A stretch of 64,000 nt of DNA from Eonycteris spelaea (GCA_003508835.1 PUFA01000084.1:682001-746000); one strand, 5' to 3'; counted from the stretch's first letter, positions 21,076 through 33,200 are shown. Program-made: numbers and translations. The notes: a model not told the origin generated them from the letters alone.

Positions 21076-21659
21076 CAGTTGTCTTTCTTTACATCAAAGT
21101 GAGTATAATAACCAAATGTGCCACTCTTCTTGTTGTCTCTGCTTTCATTCCATGTTAACTTCCAGGCCATAGTCCACACTTATTACCCATCCCCTACCCC
21201 CATCCCCAAATTAAAAATTTAAGTCAAAAGCTTTGTCCAGTAATGTAGATTTTTTCTGAAGATTGTGTTTGGTTACAGAGAAAGAGGCACATCACAAAGC
21301 AAAATGCCCTAACAATGCCCTTTTAACATCTATGCTTCCCGCCCCCGCCCCCCAGTCCTATCCCTAAGGTAGAGGGACTCTATCATTTTTTTCTTTTGCC
21401 CCCCTGCCAAGTCTGCTCTGGGAGCATTCTCAGCCTAGCTGCCTTCTCTTTCACCTGCTTACAAGTCTGTACTCAACAAAACAGAATGCAGCCACAGGCC
21501 ATGCCATAACTCCTAGCGTCCTTTAGTGCATAGAGCCACTTGTATTTCTTAATTTTGGAACAGAAAGTGATATCCTCTTTTTCATCTTTTCCTTTCCTTG
21601 ATATTCTTTCCTCTATCGATGCCACCATGTGCTTTTCCTGCTGATGTGGCTGACTGAAA
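21076..21659. other. Intergenic, nothing recognised
   Basis: No gene or named repeat; short C-rich stretch near 21340. Confidence 0.4.
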
Positions 21660-21905
21660 ATTTTGGTTCATCAAAGTCCACTTTAAAATGCCCCATCTTC
21701 TGGAAACCTTCCCAGTAAACCCTTAAGGAGCAGTGATTTTTCTCTTCCCTAAATATGCAGACTACTTCTCTTATTCTCCTTGGCATTAGTGTGATGGTTG
21801 TTTTTCAGTCCTTCTCCCTTATGAGAAAGTTCTGTTTCTTACTCTTCATATCCCCTGAGGAGTCTGGCTCAGGACCCTGTACACTGTTCAGTGCTGGTTG
21901 AATTA
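21660..21905 (+). mobile_element. L2 LINE fragment
   Basis: 'tggaaaccttcccagtaaaccc' and 'cagtgctggttgaatt' are L2 3'-end pieces, with diverged sequence between. Confidence 0.5.
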
Positions 21906-22609
21906 CAAAGAAACTTTTTAAATTTCTTTTTTTATGTTTTGGTAAAAGCCTCTTCAGGAAAGCTACTTAATGTCATGTTTCTAAATGACAGATATCCAAT
22001 ATTTCAATTTCAGAGTCAGCCAGCAGAAACCACTCTCCTTGTGAAGGAACTCTGTAGATTTTGTGGGTGGGTGTAGGCAGTATAGTTTTTGGTTTAACAA
22101 TCTTGGAGAGTGGGTCCCTATCCAGGTAAAAGATACAGTTGACATTTTTTGCCTGGGTTGGCTCTGGCTTTATAAAATGAAGCATCAGTCTGGCTCCTGA
22201 AAAACTATCAGGGCCCCTGAAAGAGTTAGAGTCTAACTTCTTGTGACTTGTTAAAAATTCCAAGGAGATGAATAACTAAAAATGTTGGCATATGAATTTA
22301 ATCTGCTGAGGTCTAGAGAGAGACCTATTGCTTGTGGTCTGTGTTCTGCTGTCATTAGAGTGATCTTCAAGTGAAAAGATCTCTAGTGTTTCACGCAGAT
22401 CCAGCGATGAGGTTTGCTTCATGTGAGTATGACTAACTGAGGACAAATAGGATCTAACTTACCATTACTTTCTCAGATTTTCTACCAAATTATATTTATC
22501 TTCTTATTATGACATCATAAATATCTTTAACTTCTTTTATTCTTATAAACATCTTTATTACCCTGAATTAAACAAGGATAAAAAGTAAAACAAAGTTCTT
22601 TGTTTGATT
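21906..22609. other. Intergenic, nothing recognised
   Basis: No supported feature. Confidence 0.4.
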
Positions 22610-23010
22610 TTTTTTACATATTTTTATTCTAAATAGAATATACATTTTATTATGGGAAAGTAAAAAAGGAAGAAACAATTAAAATATAAAAAATCCATAT
22701 TTCTACACCCTAAGGACAATCGCGAGATTTTGATATTTCTTTCTTCCGATCTTTTTTTTTCATGGAGGATGTTTATAGAAATGATAATCATGTTATATAC
22801 TGTATTCTACTTTTTCACTTAAGTTTTTAAATAAGCATTTTCAATAGTCTTTATTATGGATAATAATATCTATAATATTATGGCTACATAATACTGCAAC
22901 AGAGGAAATAATTATAATTTATTTAACAATCTCTTGCTTGACCTGAAAATTGATTTTTAGAAAAGTACTTACATAAACACTGCTTTTCTAAACATGTTAC
23001 ATTCACTCAT
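22610..23010 (-). mobile_element. Diverged LINE relic (probable)
   Basis: 'tactgtattctactttttcacttaag', 'gctacataatactgcaacag' and 'aatttatttaacaatctc' resemble an old LINE 3' region on the minus strand. AT-rich and strongly decayed. Confidence 0.4.
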
Positions 23011-23369
23011 GTAGTTATTTGCTTTCTTACCGTTCAGTTTATCTTTGCTTTTTACCCCTGTCGGCTCTTCCAGGTGCTGCGCCACCTCCAGCTTTGGGTG
23101 CCCCTCGTCAATACCATGAGGGGTAAACAGGCTCCATGCTTCCTTGACACTCCTTACTTGGTCTATGAACTCTTACTGTGCTATCATCCCTGCCCAAGAA
23201 GACACAATCTTAGTTTCTCTTGGTTTAGATTCATTCTGTTTTGCAAAAGCAGCCCACCTCCCAAAAGATCAATACGTAGGAGCCCGTTTGCAAATGATCA
23301 TTTCTTTGAATGGCCAGCTGACCTAACGCCAGCCCCTGGAGTGAGCCAATCAGAAAACTGTGAAATGTA
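23011..23369. other. Intergenic, nothing recognised
   Basis: Slightly GC-richer, no exon supported. Confidence 0.4.
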
Positions 23370-23560
23370 GCGGACTTTGGAGCTAGTCAAACCCAGACCA
23401 TCTCCCTGTATTTTATCACCCTGTGGTGTTTGGGCAAAAGACCTGACATCTCTAGCTTCAATTTTCTCATCTGTGAAATGGAGCCCTAGAGGGGGTTTCA
23501 GGGACACAACAAGATCGTGTATACAAAGCACTGTGAGGTAGGACCACCTTGGCAGGGTAT
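23370..23560 (+). mobile_element. MIR SINE
   Basis: 'ctttggagctagtcaaaccc', 'ttttctcatctgtgaaatggag' and 'acaaagcactgtgagg' follow MIR. Confidence 0.7.
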
Positions 23561-23839
23561 GGTAGAAAGTCATTAGCTGACTTCGTCCTTTCTGGAGAAT
23601 GACGGTAAGGATCCAATGTGTGACAGGACATATAATATTCGACATCCGAATCCTAGTTTTCTTTTCTCTTTTAAAATCGAGCTCCTAACAAGTCTGTTTC
23701 TTAAAAGAAGCAGACTGGCTTTCCTTGTAAATATTCTAAAAATAGAAAACCCAACCAAAGTTCCAAACACACTTTTGTGGTTGTTTTTTTACAAGTGTTA
23801 AAGTTAGTTGAATATGACATCTTCTCAGGAGCATTTTTT

Positions 23840-24170
23840 AAATATCAGGGTAACTTCTATTTTTTTTATTATGGAAAATTTCAACTACACAGAAAAGTAG
23901 ATGAAATGGTATAATGAACCCCATGTACTCACTATACCTGAGCTTTTACCATTTTAATATTTTGCCAATGTGTCATTTTGTCTATCCTCCCTACATATAT
24001 ATTTCACTTTTCTTTTTCCTGGATTATTTTAAAGCAATTCCTGACAGTGTTTCATTTTACCCATAAACACTTCAGAATGAATTTCTAACAGTTAAGGAGG
24101 TTTTTTTCCCTACATAACCACAATGCTATTATCACACATAACAAAATTATCAATAGTCTCAGGAGAATTT
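23840..24170. mobile_element. Ancient LINE-derived repeat (probable)
   Basis: 'atggaaaatttcaactacacagaaaagtag', 'accattttaatattttgcca' and 'cataaccacaatgctattatcacac' match a widespread old mammalian repeat. Family not assigned. Confidence 0.5.
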
Positions 24171-24174
24171 TAAA

Positions 24175-24599
24175 AATAGGATTCTGGAAAAAGCAAGCCA
24201 AAGAAATGAGTAATATAGAATTTCAAGCACCATGGTAAACAGTTTGGAGAGATGCTTTTGGCAAAGGGGGTACTTTCGCTCTTGCAAATGACATCACAGA
24301 GTCAAATGCCACTTTCTCCTACATACAGGAAATTGGATTTACTTTCTTAACTCCCACAACGTATTTCCTAGTTCAGTTCAAAGCATCAGCATCCACCCAG
24401 GAGTTGAAGCTCAAGACCCAGAGTCCTTATAGAGTTCTTTCCCCGTCCCCTCTTTGCCTTGCTATTTAACCAGTTTTGAAGTCCTACATCTCAGGGTACA
24501 TATTGTTTGCATCATCCCTTCCTCTTCATTCCCACTTCTGCTCCCTTCTTTCAGGCTCCCATCATCTGTCTCTACACTGAGATATCGATCGATCTTCAT
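24175..24599. other. Intergenic, nothing recognised
   Basis: No supported feature. Confidence 0.4.
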
Positions 24600-24960
24600 T
24601 TGGGTTCTCCAAGAACAGAACCTGAGACAAGGATTTGAGTAGAAATAATTTATTTGCAAGGCAATCCCAGGAGACACTGGGACCTGAGTTGAGAAGTGAG
24701 ACAGGGAGGTGACAGAGCAAATACAGAGCATGTTATCCAGCACTGCAGGACTCTGGAGCTCTGTCCCACGGGGAAGCTCGGGAGTCGGTACAGAACATAT
24801 CTCAGAGCTGTCCCAACTGGCAGGCAAAGGAGCTATGGTGTTTATCTGTCAACTCTCCACTCATCGTTGCTTGATGGCTGCTTGCAGGGACAAGAACTTC
24901 TCAGCACTTCTGGTCCATGCTGTGTTGAGCTGCATATACTGCCATACAGAACAAAGACTG
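24600..24960. repeat. Unclassified interspersed repeat
   Basis: 'gggttctccaagaacagaacctgagac ... aaataatttatttgcaaggcaatcccaggagac' resembles a common mammalian repeat. The block at 63215-63600 starts the same way. Non-coding; short frames here are incidental. Confidence 0.4.
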
Positions 24961-25554
24961 TCACAGGCCTTCACTGCGTAGTGGTGAATACCAAGGAGAC
25001 ATGGGCAGGGCACCAAAAGCACCTACTATATTGCCTCTCTTCTTGCTCTCTCCCCACACAGAAGCCAGTGATAACTTCCCCAAGTGCAAATGTGATTCTG
25101 ATACTCCTCTATTCAAGGGTATGTGGATGATGCTAAAGACCAGTCTTGCTTATTTCTTCTGAAGGAGGTGACTGTCTAAATGGTACTGAACCGCCTGATC
25201 CTGGGCACCTTTGGCATACCTTCTGCTGGTGGCCAAAGTTTAGATTGGACTTCGAGTAACTACTTGTGCATTCAATGGATAGATAGCTTTATTCATATGT
25301 TTGTAATTAAAACCATGTTGGGAGGGGGCGGGACAAATGATTGCATCCTATAGATTTCACTGGTGCAGCCCCTCCTTAACAGTTTTGCATAGTCCTTCCC
25401 AGGAGGTGGAGTGCCTCTCTCCACTGGTGCCACTGCACCAAAGCTGTCATGGCCATACTTTGTTCTTCTTTATGCAGTCACATTATCTGGGAATCTCAGT
25501 GTGATTTACAAGCTTACATAACTTCCCAAATGAGTCAGCATGCTCCTCAAGAAG
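24961..25554. other. Intergenic, nothing recognised apart from one CTCF-like motif
   Basis: No exon. See the motif at 25218. Confidence 0.4.
25218..25236 (-). promoter_or_regulatory. CTCF-like motif (moderate)
   Basis: On the minus strand TTGGCCACCAGCAGAAGGT, against the CTCF core CCACCAGGGGGCGC. Good 5' half, weaker 3' half. Confidence 0.35.
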
Positions 25555-25790
25555 ACAGCATGATAGAATGGAAAGAACATGGCATTTGTGCCAAATAGAA
25601 CAAGTTCAATTCCTATATCCACTACTTCCTAACTGTGTGTTAGACAAGTTGCTCTACCTCTCAGAACCTCAGTCTCTCCCTCTGACAAATAGACGTCAGA
25701 GTACAGAGTATCTAGGAGAGTTATTATAAGAATGAAGTGAGGTAAAGAATACTCAGTGTGATAACTAACAGGCCTTAAATCACTGTTTGC
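25555..25790 (+). mobile_element. MIR SINE
   Basis: 'gaatggaaagaacatggc', 'gttagacaagttgctctacctctcagaacctcag' and 'ataactaacaggcc' follow MIR. Confidence 0.75.
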
Positions 25791-26554
25791 CTTCCCCACC
25801 CTATATCCTGGTTTTACACATCTAGCAGCAAGTTCTTGAACCTTACTGACCTACAGTGAGTAGAAAATGCTCATCTATCTTGTTTGCTTTTAGCATTAGT
25901 GAATTTTAGATGTAAGTCCAAATCAGTCCTTTGTCAAGGGAGCTTGCTCCACTCGGCAAAGCAGCCACACTGTGTGTGAAATAAATCTGTACCAGAAAGG
26001 GCTGGGTACCCTAGGAAAAACTGGGCTGGCACAGCCTGGCTCAGCACCAACTGCAGTGGCAGCCAGAGCTCACTGCATTCAGAGACAACTTTGCATGCAC
26101 AGACGGCCAGAAAAATAAAATGTGCAGGAGAGGATGCAAGATCCAGTTTGCAGAGCTGCTTACCATGGTGGGGAGCAGTTAGGAACAGAGTTGCAAATGC
26201 CTTTTCTAGACAAAGCAGCAGCATACAAATGAGGGTACTGCTGTGCCAGCCAGGGCTGGGGATGATTCTGGAACTGTTTTTGCAAAATGGTCAGAACGCC
26301 TGCAAGTTAAACGAATAAATAAAATCCCTGGTCAGCAAATGAGCAATGCTGCAAATGTTCTCCCCTGCTGGTGGCAACGCTATTAAGGCAGGATTACCAG
26401 ACAAGCTCATTTCCAGGATCTTTATAGCCAGCATAATACATAGTTAGTAGTCAGCTAAAGTCAGTAGAGAAAGTATTTATAATTAAGGAGTGATGGGTGA
26501 GCATGTCCATAAGAGCACAGAAACCTCTAAAAGAAAAATCAGGAGCCGATCTTT
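25791..26554. other. Unique sequence, possible conserved non-coding element
   Basis: No repeat is recognised from about 25920 to 26420, and composition is more balanced than its surroundings. It contains a good CTCF-like motif. No protein frame of note. Conservation is untested. Confidence 0.3.
26359..26377 (-). promoter_or_regulatory. CTCF-like motif (good)
   Basis: On the minus strand GTTGCCACCAGCAGGGGAG, close to the CTCF core (CCACCAGCAGGGG). It points left. Confidence 0.5.
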
Positions 26555-26960
26555 GAATTTGGAAATTATAGAATGTTAGAACAAGAAAGGTTCTTTCAGA
26601 TCATCTGGCTGTTCCGGTGATTTTTAAATGCTAAAAACAAACAAACAAACAAACACAACAGAACCTTTTTTTTTTTTTTTCTGAATAAAATCTCATGCAG
26701 ACTCTCCCCTGCAACGCCAATAAGAGAGGAGCTGCTCTGAGTGAGGGGGGAGGGGAGGTCCAGAAGGCAGCGAGGTTCTGGAGTCCAGCCTCTGAGCCTT
26801 CACTTCAGATCTCAAACATGGCCCAAAATATGTCCTGGAAATCCTGAGTCCCCACTGACCTGTAGTCTAGTCCACCCACCACATTGTACAAATGAGGAGG
26901 CTCAAAGAGAAGTAATTAATCTAAGGTTACCCAGCAGAATCATGACTAGAGTCTAAACCT
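26555..26960 (-). repeat. MIR-like/old SINE relic, interrupted by simple repeats
   Basis: 'ttatagaatgttagaacaag' at the left and 'acaaatgaggaggctcaaagag ... ggttacccagcagaatc' at the right resemble one old reverse-strand repeat. It is split by (ACAA)n at 26635-26656 and T15 at 26666-26680. Confidence 0.45.
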
Positions 26961-27344
26961 CTTGGTTTTCAGTTTCTTGCTCTCTCCTAAGAACCATCTC
27001 CCTCCACCCCCGCCCCGCCCACAACAGCTTTTTTATTTTTTTAAGTATCTATAAAGAGAAAGTTACCTCATGAAATAGCTTATTAAAGTAAATGAGAAAG
27101 CCAGAGGCATCCAAGTGTAAATACTGGCTTTGGATAGGATCCAATTCTATCTTGTCTGCTGGACCCAAAGGCAGCTTTTTATTACATTTATTTTTAAGAC
27201 TTTCAGCGTGGCAGTCACAAAAGCCAAGGAGATTTGCTAAATGAATGGTCTCTTAACCAGAACAAGTTTAATTAGTTTATTTTTAAAAAATAAAACAAAA
27301 TATTCGCACAGTAATAAAGGAATCTGAAATGCACAGCAGATGGA

Positions 27345-27450
27345 GATGGCCAAACCAAAGCGCTCACACTGTGAAGCAAAGACATTTAGACTCCTGACTC
27401 TGCTTCCCAGTGTGAGACCTTGGGCAAGTCATGACCTCTCTGGATTTCAA
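27345..27450 (+). mobile_element. MIR fragment
   Basis: 'gactcctgactctgcttcccagtgtgagaccttgggcaagtcatgacctc' is the MIR core. Confidence 0.65.
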
Positions 27451-27470
27451 TTAAAAACAAAGAACTAAAG

Positions 27471-27496
27471 ACAACAACAACAACAACAACAACAAA
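27471..27496 (+). repeat. (CAA)n microsatellite
   Basis: About eight CAA units. Confidence 0.95.
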
Positions 27497-28384
27497 AACT
27501 ACACAATGATTAAATCATCGAAGTCATTAAAACTCATATTCAGCAGAACCTTGACACAGAACTTCCCAGTGCACTGGGTCAGTTGGCACTGCGCCTATCT
27601 CATGAACAGCAGGGGCTCTGTCTCCAAGTCTGAGGGATAACAGTCAGACGGAGGAGAGAGGAGGAGAGAGGCGGATGGAGAGAAAAGCAAAGGCTCTTCT
27701 TTCATGCTTCTGAAGACTGGACATTGGTCAGGATCCATCCTGTATAGTTATGTGACACTTATTACCCTGAAGTCCTCTAAATGGCAAGTAAATGGCGTAT
27801 GCATATGAATAAAAGTCTGTAGGAGCATAAACCAAAATGCTATGTTGTATGATTATGAATGCACTGCATTTCCTTCTTATTCTCTCACTTTCTTTCTCTT
27901 CTTCCTTTCTTCCTTCCAACATACACATATATGACATACGTAACAAAGATTTCACAAAATAATGCTTATCATTACTACTTCTGATGCACTCTGGTATTTC
28001 TAATTCTCTTTATTTCATTTTTTAAAGTGCTGACCCACTTGATTTATTTCAAGACTCACTAATAGGTTATGATTTGCTGTATGAAAATCACTCCCGTGAG
28101 AGGGCAGCCACCTCTAAAGCTAGGCATGGGGAGAGTGTGGAGGAGAATCTTCTATTGACCGAATTGTTTAAACAGAGCAAGGGCCAGGTGGAGTTGTTCA
28201 CGGTTACCTGTGTTTTTCCTAGCTTATCTTCAGAAAGACATTGTGTCTTAGAACCTTGAGGAGAATCATTTAGCCAACTCTGTCACTACACATAAAGAAA
28301 CTGAAGCCCAAGGAGAGAAGAAGCCCATTAACATTCCCAGAAGCCAATATTCTAGTCAAATCCACACCCTGAACACAAAGTAAG
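27497..28384. other. Intergenic, nothing recognised
   Basis: No supported feature; purine-rich patch near 27650. Confidence 0.4.
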
Positions 28385-28545
28385 ACAAAGAACACGGGCA
28401 GGAATCAGAGATGCTGGTTCTGCCACTGACTAACTGTATGACTTGGCCAAAATGCTTTGAAATTCAGTTTCCTTATCTATAAAATGAGGAGTTGGGCATG
28501 ATGCTGTTCAAGCCAGTGTCAGCCCTGAAAGTTGATATTTTAAGA
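28385..28545 (+). mobile_element. MIR fragment
   Basis: 'ggttctgccactgactaactgtatgacttggcc' and 'ttccttatctataaaatgagg' are MIR core. Confidence 0.75.
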
Positions 28546-28549
28546 CTAA

Positions 28550-28800
28550 GACAAGAATAATAACTTTTACCAAGCACCTATTATGTACCAGACACTGGGA
28601 TGTGTTTTACATGTAGTATCTCATTTAACCTCCCAACAGCTCCACAAAGACACAGCTATTAGCCTCGCTTTAAAGAGGAAGAAACTGAAGTTTAGAGAGG
28701 TTAAATAACTTGCTCCAAATCAGCAAGTGGCAGAGCTGGTTCCCGATGAAGATCTCTCTGACGCCAAACCCATGTTCTCAACTACAACGCAATCTGTTTA
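28550..28800 (-). mobile_element. MIR SINE
   Basis: Reverse-strand MIR, nearly full: 'ctattatgtaccagacactggg', 'atctcatttaacctcccaacag', 'gaaactgaagtttagagaggtt', 'cagcaagtggcagagctgg'. Confidence 0.85.
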
Positions 28801-28929
28801 ATGGACTGCTTTGGGGTTTCCATTCAAAGCCTGGCCCACATGATCTCACTTTAAACTAGGCATGTCCAAATGAAGATAGAAGTACATTGGTAACGATAGC
28901 AAGAGGCTATGTAAAGGAGAAGGAGAAGC

Positions 28930-29055
28930 AACACTTTTTTAAAAATGCAGTATCCTAGGCATTTTGCTTACATTATTCAATCTAATTCTTACTACAACTT
29001 TCAAATTAGGTATCATTTTTTTTTCCATTTTACAGATGTAGATACAGTTTAGCAA
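28930..29055 (-). mobile_element. MIR fragment
   Basis: 'taggcattttgcttacattattcaatc' and 'ccattttacagatgtagata' on the reverse-strand MIR pattern. Confidence 0.6.
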
Positions 29056-29064
29056 CTGACAGCT

Positions 29065-29170
29065 CCCTAAAGACAGAGATTTTTCTCATCTCTGCTTCTA
29101 TTGTCAGTGCCTAACACAGGGCCTGGCCCACAGTAGGTGATCAACACACATTTACTCAAGGAATAACTGA
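29065..29170 (+). mobile_element. L2 3'-end fragment
   Basis: 'ctccctaaagacagagattttt ... cagtgcctaacacagggcctggcccacagtaggtgatcaa' is the L2 3' terminus. Confidence 0.75.
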
Positions 29171-29664
29171 AGGAAGTAGCCAAGTGCTAAATCCTGATCT
29201 GTCCAACTGCCAAATTCAATTCCTTTCACTACTGAACTCATAAAATTAATTACAAACCATTGGTATTTAGCCAGTTGTTTTTAACTCTTATTTACTGCAT
29301 AACTGGAAGTGTTACGAGCTCTGGCTCCAACACCCATTTGAAGCTCTGGCTACATAATTAGTTACTGAGTTCCCGGCTCTTGATGGAATCTATAGTTAAG
29401 CAGGTTCTGTAAGACATAGTTAGACACAGTCCCCGATTCCCTAAAATGCGTAACATTTACCCAGAGGACCAGACTTGGAGAAAAACATAGGACTGGAAAA
29501 TATTTTATTACACTCCAGTATCATTGCTTTCCCTAGTCACCATAAACAATTACAAAATAGGAAGATGTTGCTGGTTTTTTTTTTTTTAAATCAGTAAACA
29601 CAAATTTTAAAAGGCATATACTTTCATAGAGTTTCCTCACTGTACATCTTAGAAGCGAAACAAA
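29171..29664. other. Intergenic, nothing recognised
   Basis: No supported feature. Confidence 0.4.
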
Positions 29665-30289
29665 TTATGACTCTATAGCATGCAGTGGTGTATTAATGTA
29701 TTCCAGTTTCTGTCCAGGAATTGGATGAAGGTAAGAAATGAAAAGTGCATCAAGCATGCTGTACCGGAAGGGCACGCTCAGGAGTGCCTGGGACCTCGCT
29801 CTGCTTAATGCTTCGGAATCAACGAGGCAGGCCCGGTGGTCTGTGAATGTATGGTTCTGATAAACGGTGGGCAAATACATCATTTCTCCTTGTCTTTCTC
29901 ACTCAGATATTTCTTCTCTGATGTGTCGACCAACGCTGTACCTTGGCCGTGGGTCCAGTCACCCCAGGGTACTTCACTAGGCCTTCTCAGTTCCCTGCTC
30001 ATCTATTTCTTCATTCCTCCACTTTTCTAGGTAGTTGCTCTGGACTGTCATGCGCTCATTCTCCACAAGGTGCTGTGAGACCATAGGAGGAACAGAGCGG
30101 GAGTTTCTAGACTCTGTTGGCATAACATACCTGGAACTCAGATGTGACTACGAGGCCCCAGCAGCTGAGCTGGTGACTATTATCACCTCCCTTTCTCACC
30201 AGCTCCTGAGAGCTTGGGAAGTCTTTCCTGTTACTGTGGTCTGAGGAGTGTGATTCTCCCTTGTTTTCCTCTGACGAGGAAGTCACCAT
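29665..30289 (-). other. Cluster of minus-strand reading frames (possible decayed gene or retrocopy)
   Basis: Three frames on one strand follow each other in different phases. One at 30107-30289 has 60 codons and is Ser/Glu-rich at the start (MVTSSSEENKGE). One of about 48 codons lies at roughly 30000-30145 and starts MPTESRNSR. One at 29665-29883 has 72 codons and starts MMYLPTVYQNHTF. The composition is CpG-bearing and less AT-rich than the neighbourhood. I recognise no family and see no promoter. GT dinucleotides in donor-like context occur (GTGAGA near 30200, GTATGT near 30128) but no convincing acceptors. Chance remains the likeliest explanation. Confidence 0.15.
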
Positions 30290-30599
30290 GATATCAACAC
30301 ATATGCCTTGAGTGAAGTAGCACCCATGTTACCACACAACCAGAGAGCTGTCAGCTCTTTACAAGTCAGTCAGTTGGAGAAAATGTAGGGTCAGCTCAGC
30401 TTTGTGGATAATTCTCTTTGCTTCCTACACTGAGCCTGGCTATCTCTATTTTCAGCCTGCACTAAATCTGCTTTCATTCAAAATATTTTTATTTTTTTGC
30501 TTGGAGCTAAGACTGGCTCTCCCAGAAGTCAAATATTCTCTTTTATTCTCCTTATTTCCTGTTCTGATGTTCTATAACATCTGCCCTGTTCAAAAAAAT
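30290..30599. other. Intergenic, nothing recognised
   Basis: No supported feature. Confidence 0.4.
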
Positions 30600-31170
30600 G
30601 TTTTAATAACAGTTTTATTAAGCTACAATTCACCCTTTTAAAGTGTACAATTTAGTGGCTTTTATTACATTTACAGAGTTGTACGTCACCACTCTCTACT
30701 TTCAGGAAATTTTATCGCCCCAAAGGAAATCACATATTCATTCATTAGCAGTCACTCCCCATTCCTCTCTTCCCCCTGCCAGTGGCAACAACTAATCTAT
30801 TTTCTATTTCTGTAGATTTATCTATTCCGGACATTTTTAATAAATAGAATCATACAATATGCAGTCCTTTGTGACTATCTTCTCTTAAGTAGCATGATAT
30901 TCTCAAGGTTCATCTATGTCGTAACATGTGTCAGTAATTCATCATTTTTTGACTGAATAATATTCAATTGCATGGATATATCACGTTTGTTTACTTTTTC
31001 ATCTGTCCACGAACATTTGGGTTGTTTCTGCTTTTGGCTGTGATGAATAATGTCGCTATGAACATTCACATGCAGGTTTTTCTGTGGGTCTATGTTTTCG
31101 ATTATCTTGAGCATATACCTAGAAGTGGGCTGCTAAGGCTGGCTCAATCTTAAGGAAACATTTCTAATGG
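30600..31170 (-). mobile_element. L1 3' fragment
   Basis: Reverse complement of the L1 3' region: 'gtacaatttagtggcttttattac', 'tcatacaatatgcagtcctttgtga', 'tgactgaataatattcaattgcatgg' and 'tgaataatgtcgctatgaac'. No open frame. Confidence 0.85.
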
Positions 31171-31678
31171 TCATCATTCCTATCTCTGTTTCCCAGGGAA
31201 CAGGTTTCTCTATATTTATTAAACAAAAGGGAATGACCAAGCAGGAAACTTCTTCACCAAGTCCTAGACACAGCCTCTGCTTTCCAAATCAGATACAAAG
31301 TCCAAACATCTCCGCTTTAAACAATATGTATCTTTGAGGGACTGTGGTAGGCCCCAGATGGGGATGAGTCCACTGCAGTGACTCACAGCTAGAAGAGCAA
31401 ACTTGCAGCACCGCAGAGGGGGTATGCAGAACCAGCCTTTTCTGCCCTGGTTTTAACCTTAAAAACAAGAAAACATTTACAGTCATGCCATTCCCTGCTT
31501 AGAACTGATTCCTTAAAATCTAGTGTCCTGTATCCTGGCAGGCATCTTGGACGTGATCCGGGCAGGAAGGCGGGGGAGGGGTGGGGTGCGGTAGCATGGA
31601 CTAGGCAGTTGACAGTCTTGGAACCCTAAATTGCCCTTTGCTCACCATCCCCTCTGCAGCTTCCGTTTGTAACTGAAG

Positions 31679-31700
31679 TCTGCCCTCTGCTGGTCATGGG
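31679..31700 (-). promoter_or_regulatory. CTCF-like motif (good)
   Basis: On the minus strand TGACCAGCAGAGGGCAGA, close to the core CCASYAGRKGGCR. It points left. Confidence 0.5.
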
Positions 31701-32932
31701 CAGCTCAGACCACAACACGGAGCCACTGAACAGGTTTCTTCTAAAATCAGCTCTTCTCCAGGAGCAGTTTGGAAATTGCTACGATTTGTTCAACTGTAAC
31801 AATTTAGAGAAATAACATCTTCTGCGGAGAATTTATCTTTTATTTTTTACTTTTTGGTTGTGGGTTTTTTTCCCCTTTTATTCAACAGAACCAGAATTGG
31901 GCCAGTGTCAGTTATTTATGCGCCACTCTGGTTTGTGATAATCATGATTTGTATTCAGGCAGTGCCTACCAAGGCCCTCTTGCTCCTATTGACTCATGAG
32001 TTACTAAAATACTTCTCTGTGGTAGCACTGGACGTGGGCTAGTTGAGATAGGAGACAATACAATTTATGGGCTAACTGTCTAGCAGTTCTCCAGAGGTAG
32101 TTTGTAGACTGAGTGTTGAGTAAAGAGAGACTTCGTGTGATTCTTCTCAAGTTTTGTGGGATAGCTGTTTGCTGCATTAGAACTCTGCAGGGCATGAGAC
32201 ATATGGACATTCCAAGCAGAGATAGCAACTTTCTTTCTCCTTCCTTCCACATCAGGACCCTGACTAGGGAAGCAGATCCAGGAGAGACGTGAAAGGTGAG
32301 TGAGGAAGGAAGCCAGAGCCTGGGGGAGACCACGAGACTGTGTGAGCAAAAATCTGAATGAGATAACAGAAAAAGAGAGAAGCTAGTGGAAGAAAGAAGG
32401 ATAAGAGACAGAAACAGTGGCCAAAGGCAGATCAAGAGACTAAAGATTAAGTGATTTGTTTCCAGAGAGCCACTACTGCTTTCTGCAATGCAGTTAGCTA
32501 TAAAAATCTGCCTAATTTTTGGTTATCAAAGGGAAGAGATGCCTATCTGGTGTTTTCACCCAGAGTTCTTGAAAATAACCTTATGCCTCTGACCTAATGT
32601 TTTAGAAACATTTATACTTTCTGTCCTGAGAGAAACACAGCACCTTTATTCTTAATTTTTAGAGAGGTAGTATAGGTTTCTAACCTCTGAGAGGAAGTAC
32701 AGGGATTCTTATGTGAATATACGTCCTAGCCAGATGTCTGGAAATCTGTCCCTCTCCCCCAAGTCATCCCCATGCACATCCAGAGTGGAGGGTCCACTGC
32801 GTAGAGCCCCAGCTGGCTTCCCCGCTGCCCAGGGCCAACCCCTAAGGGTCCTACTACCCCATCAGTCTGCTTGGGGCTGCAGAAGCCAGGGCGCAGGGTA
32901 CAACACAGATTCCTGTGTCCTGTTCTTTCTCT

Positions 32933-32944
32933 CCCCCCCCCCCC
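32933..32944 (+). repeat. C12 homopolymer
   Basis: Twelve consecutive C inside a longer pyrimidine tract (about 32925-32985). Confidence 0.95.
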
Positions 32945-33103
32945 ATTTCCCTCCCATCTCCTCCCTCACCTCCTTCCCTGGTCCTCTGGATGTTTGTTCT
33001 GTCTTCCCATGTTGCCTTTCTCCAGCCTTTGTGACTCAGAACTCACTTTAGGAAAGACAGGGTGCTCTGTCTTCTTGTGACTGGGTGCTGCCCCTTTAAA
33101 ATC

Positions 33104-33200
33104 AGAGAGAGAAAGGAGGAGGAGGAGGAGGAAGAGGAGGAGTAGGAGGAGGAGGAGGAGGAGGAGGAGGAGGAAGGAAATGGAAGAGGAGAGGAGAGAG
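33104..33200 (+). repeat. (GGA)n purine tract
   Basis: Almost unbroken purine run made mainly of GGA triplets, with a single T near 33143. The proline-rich frame on the other strand is its translation shadow. Confidence 0.95.

Noticed and set aside
32004..32435. 143-codon minus-strand frame
   Set aside because: Low-complexity Leu/Ser composition, no family, no conserved context visible.
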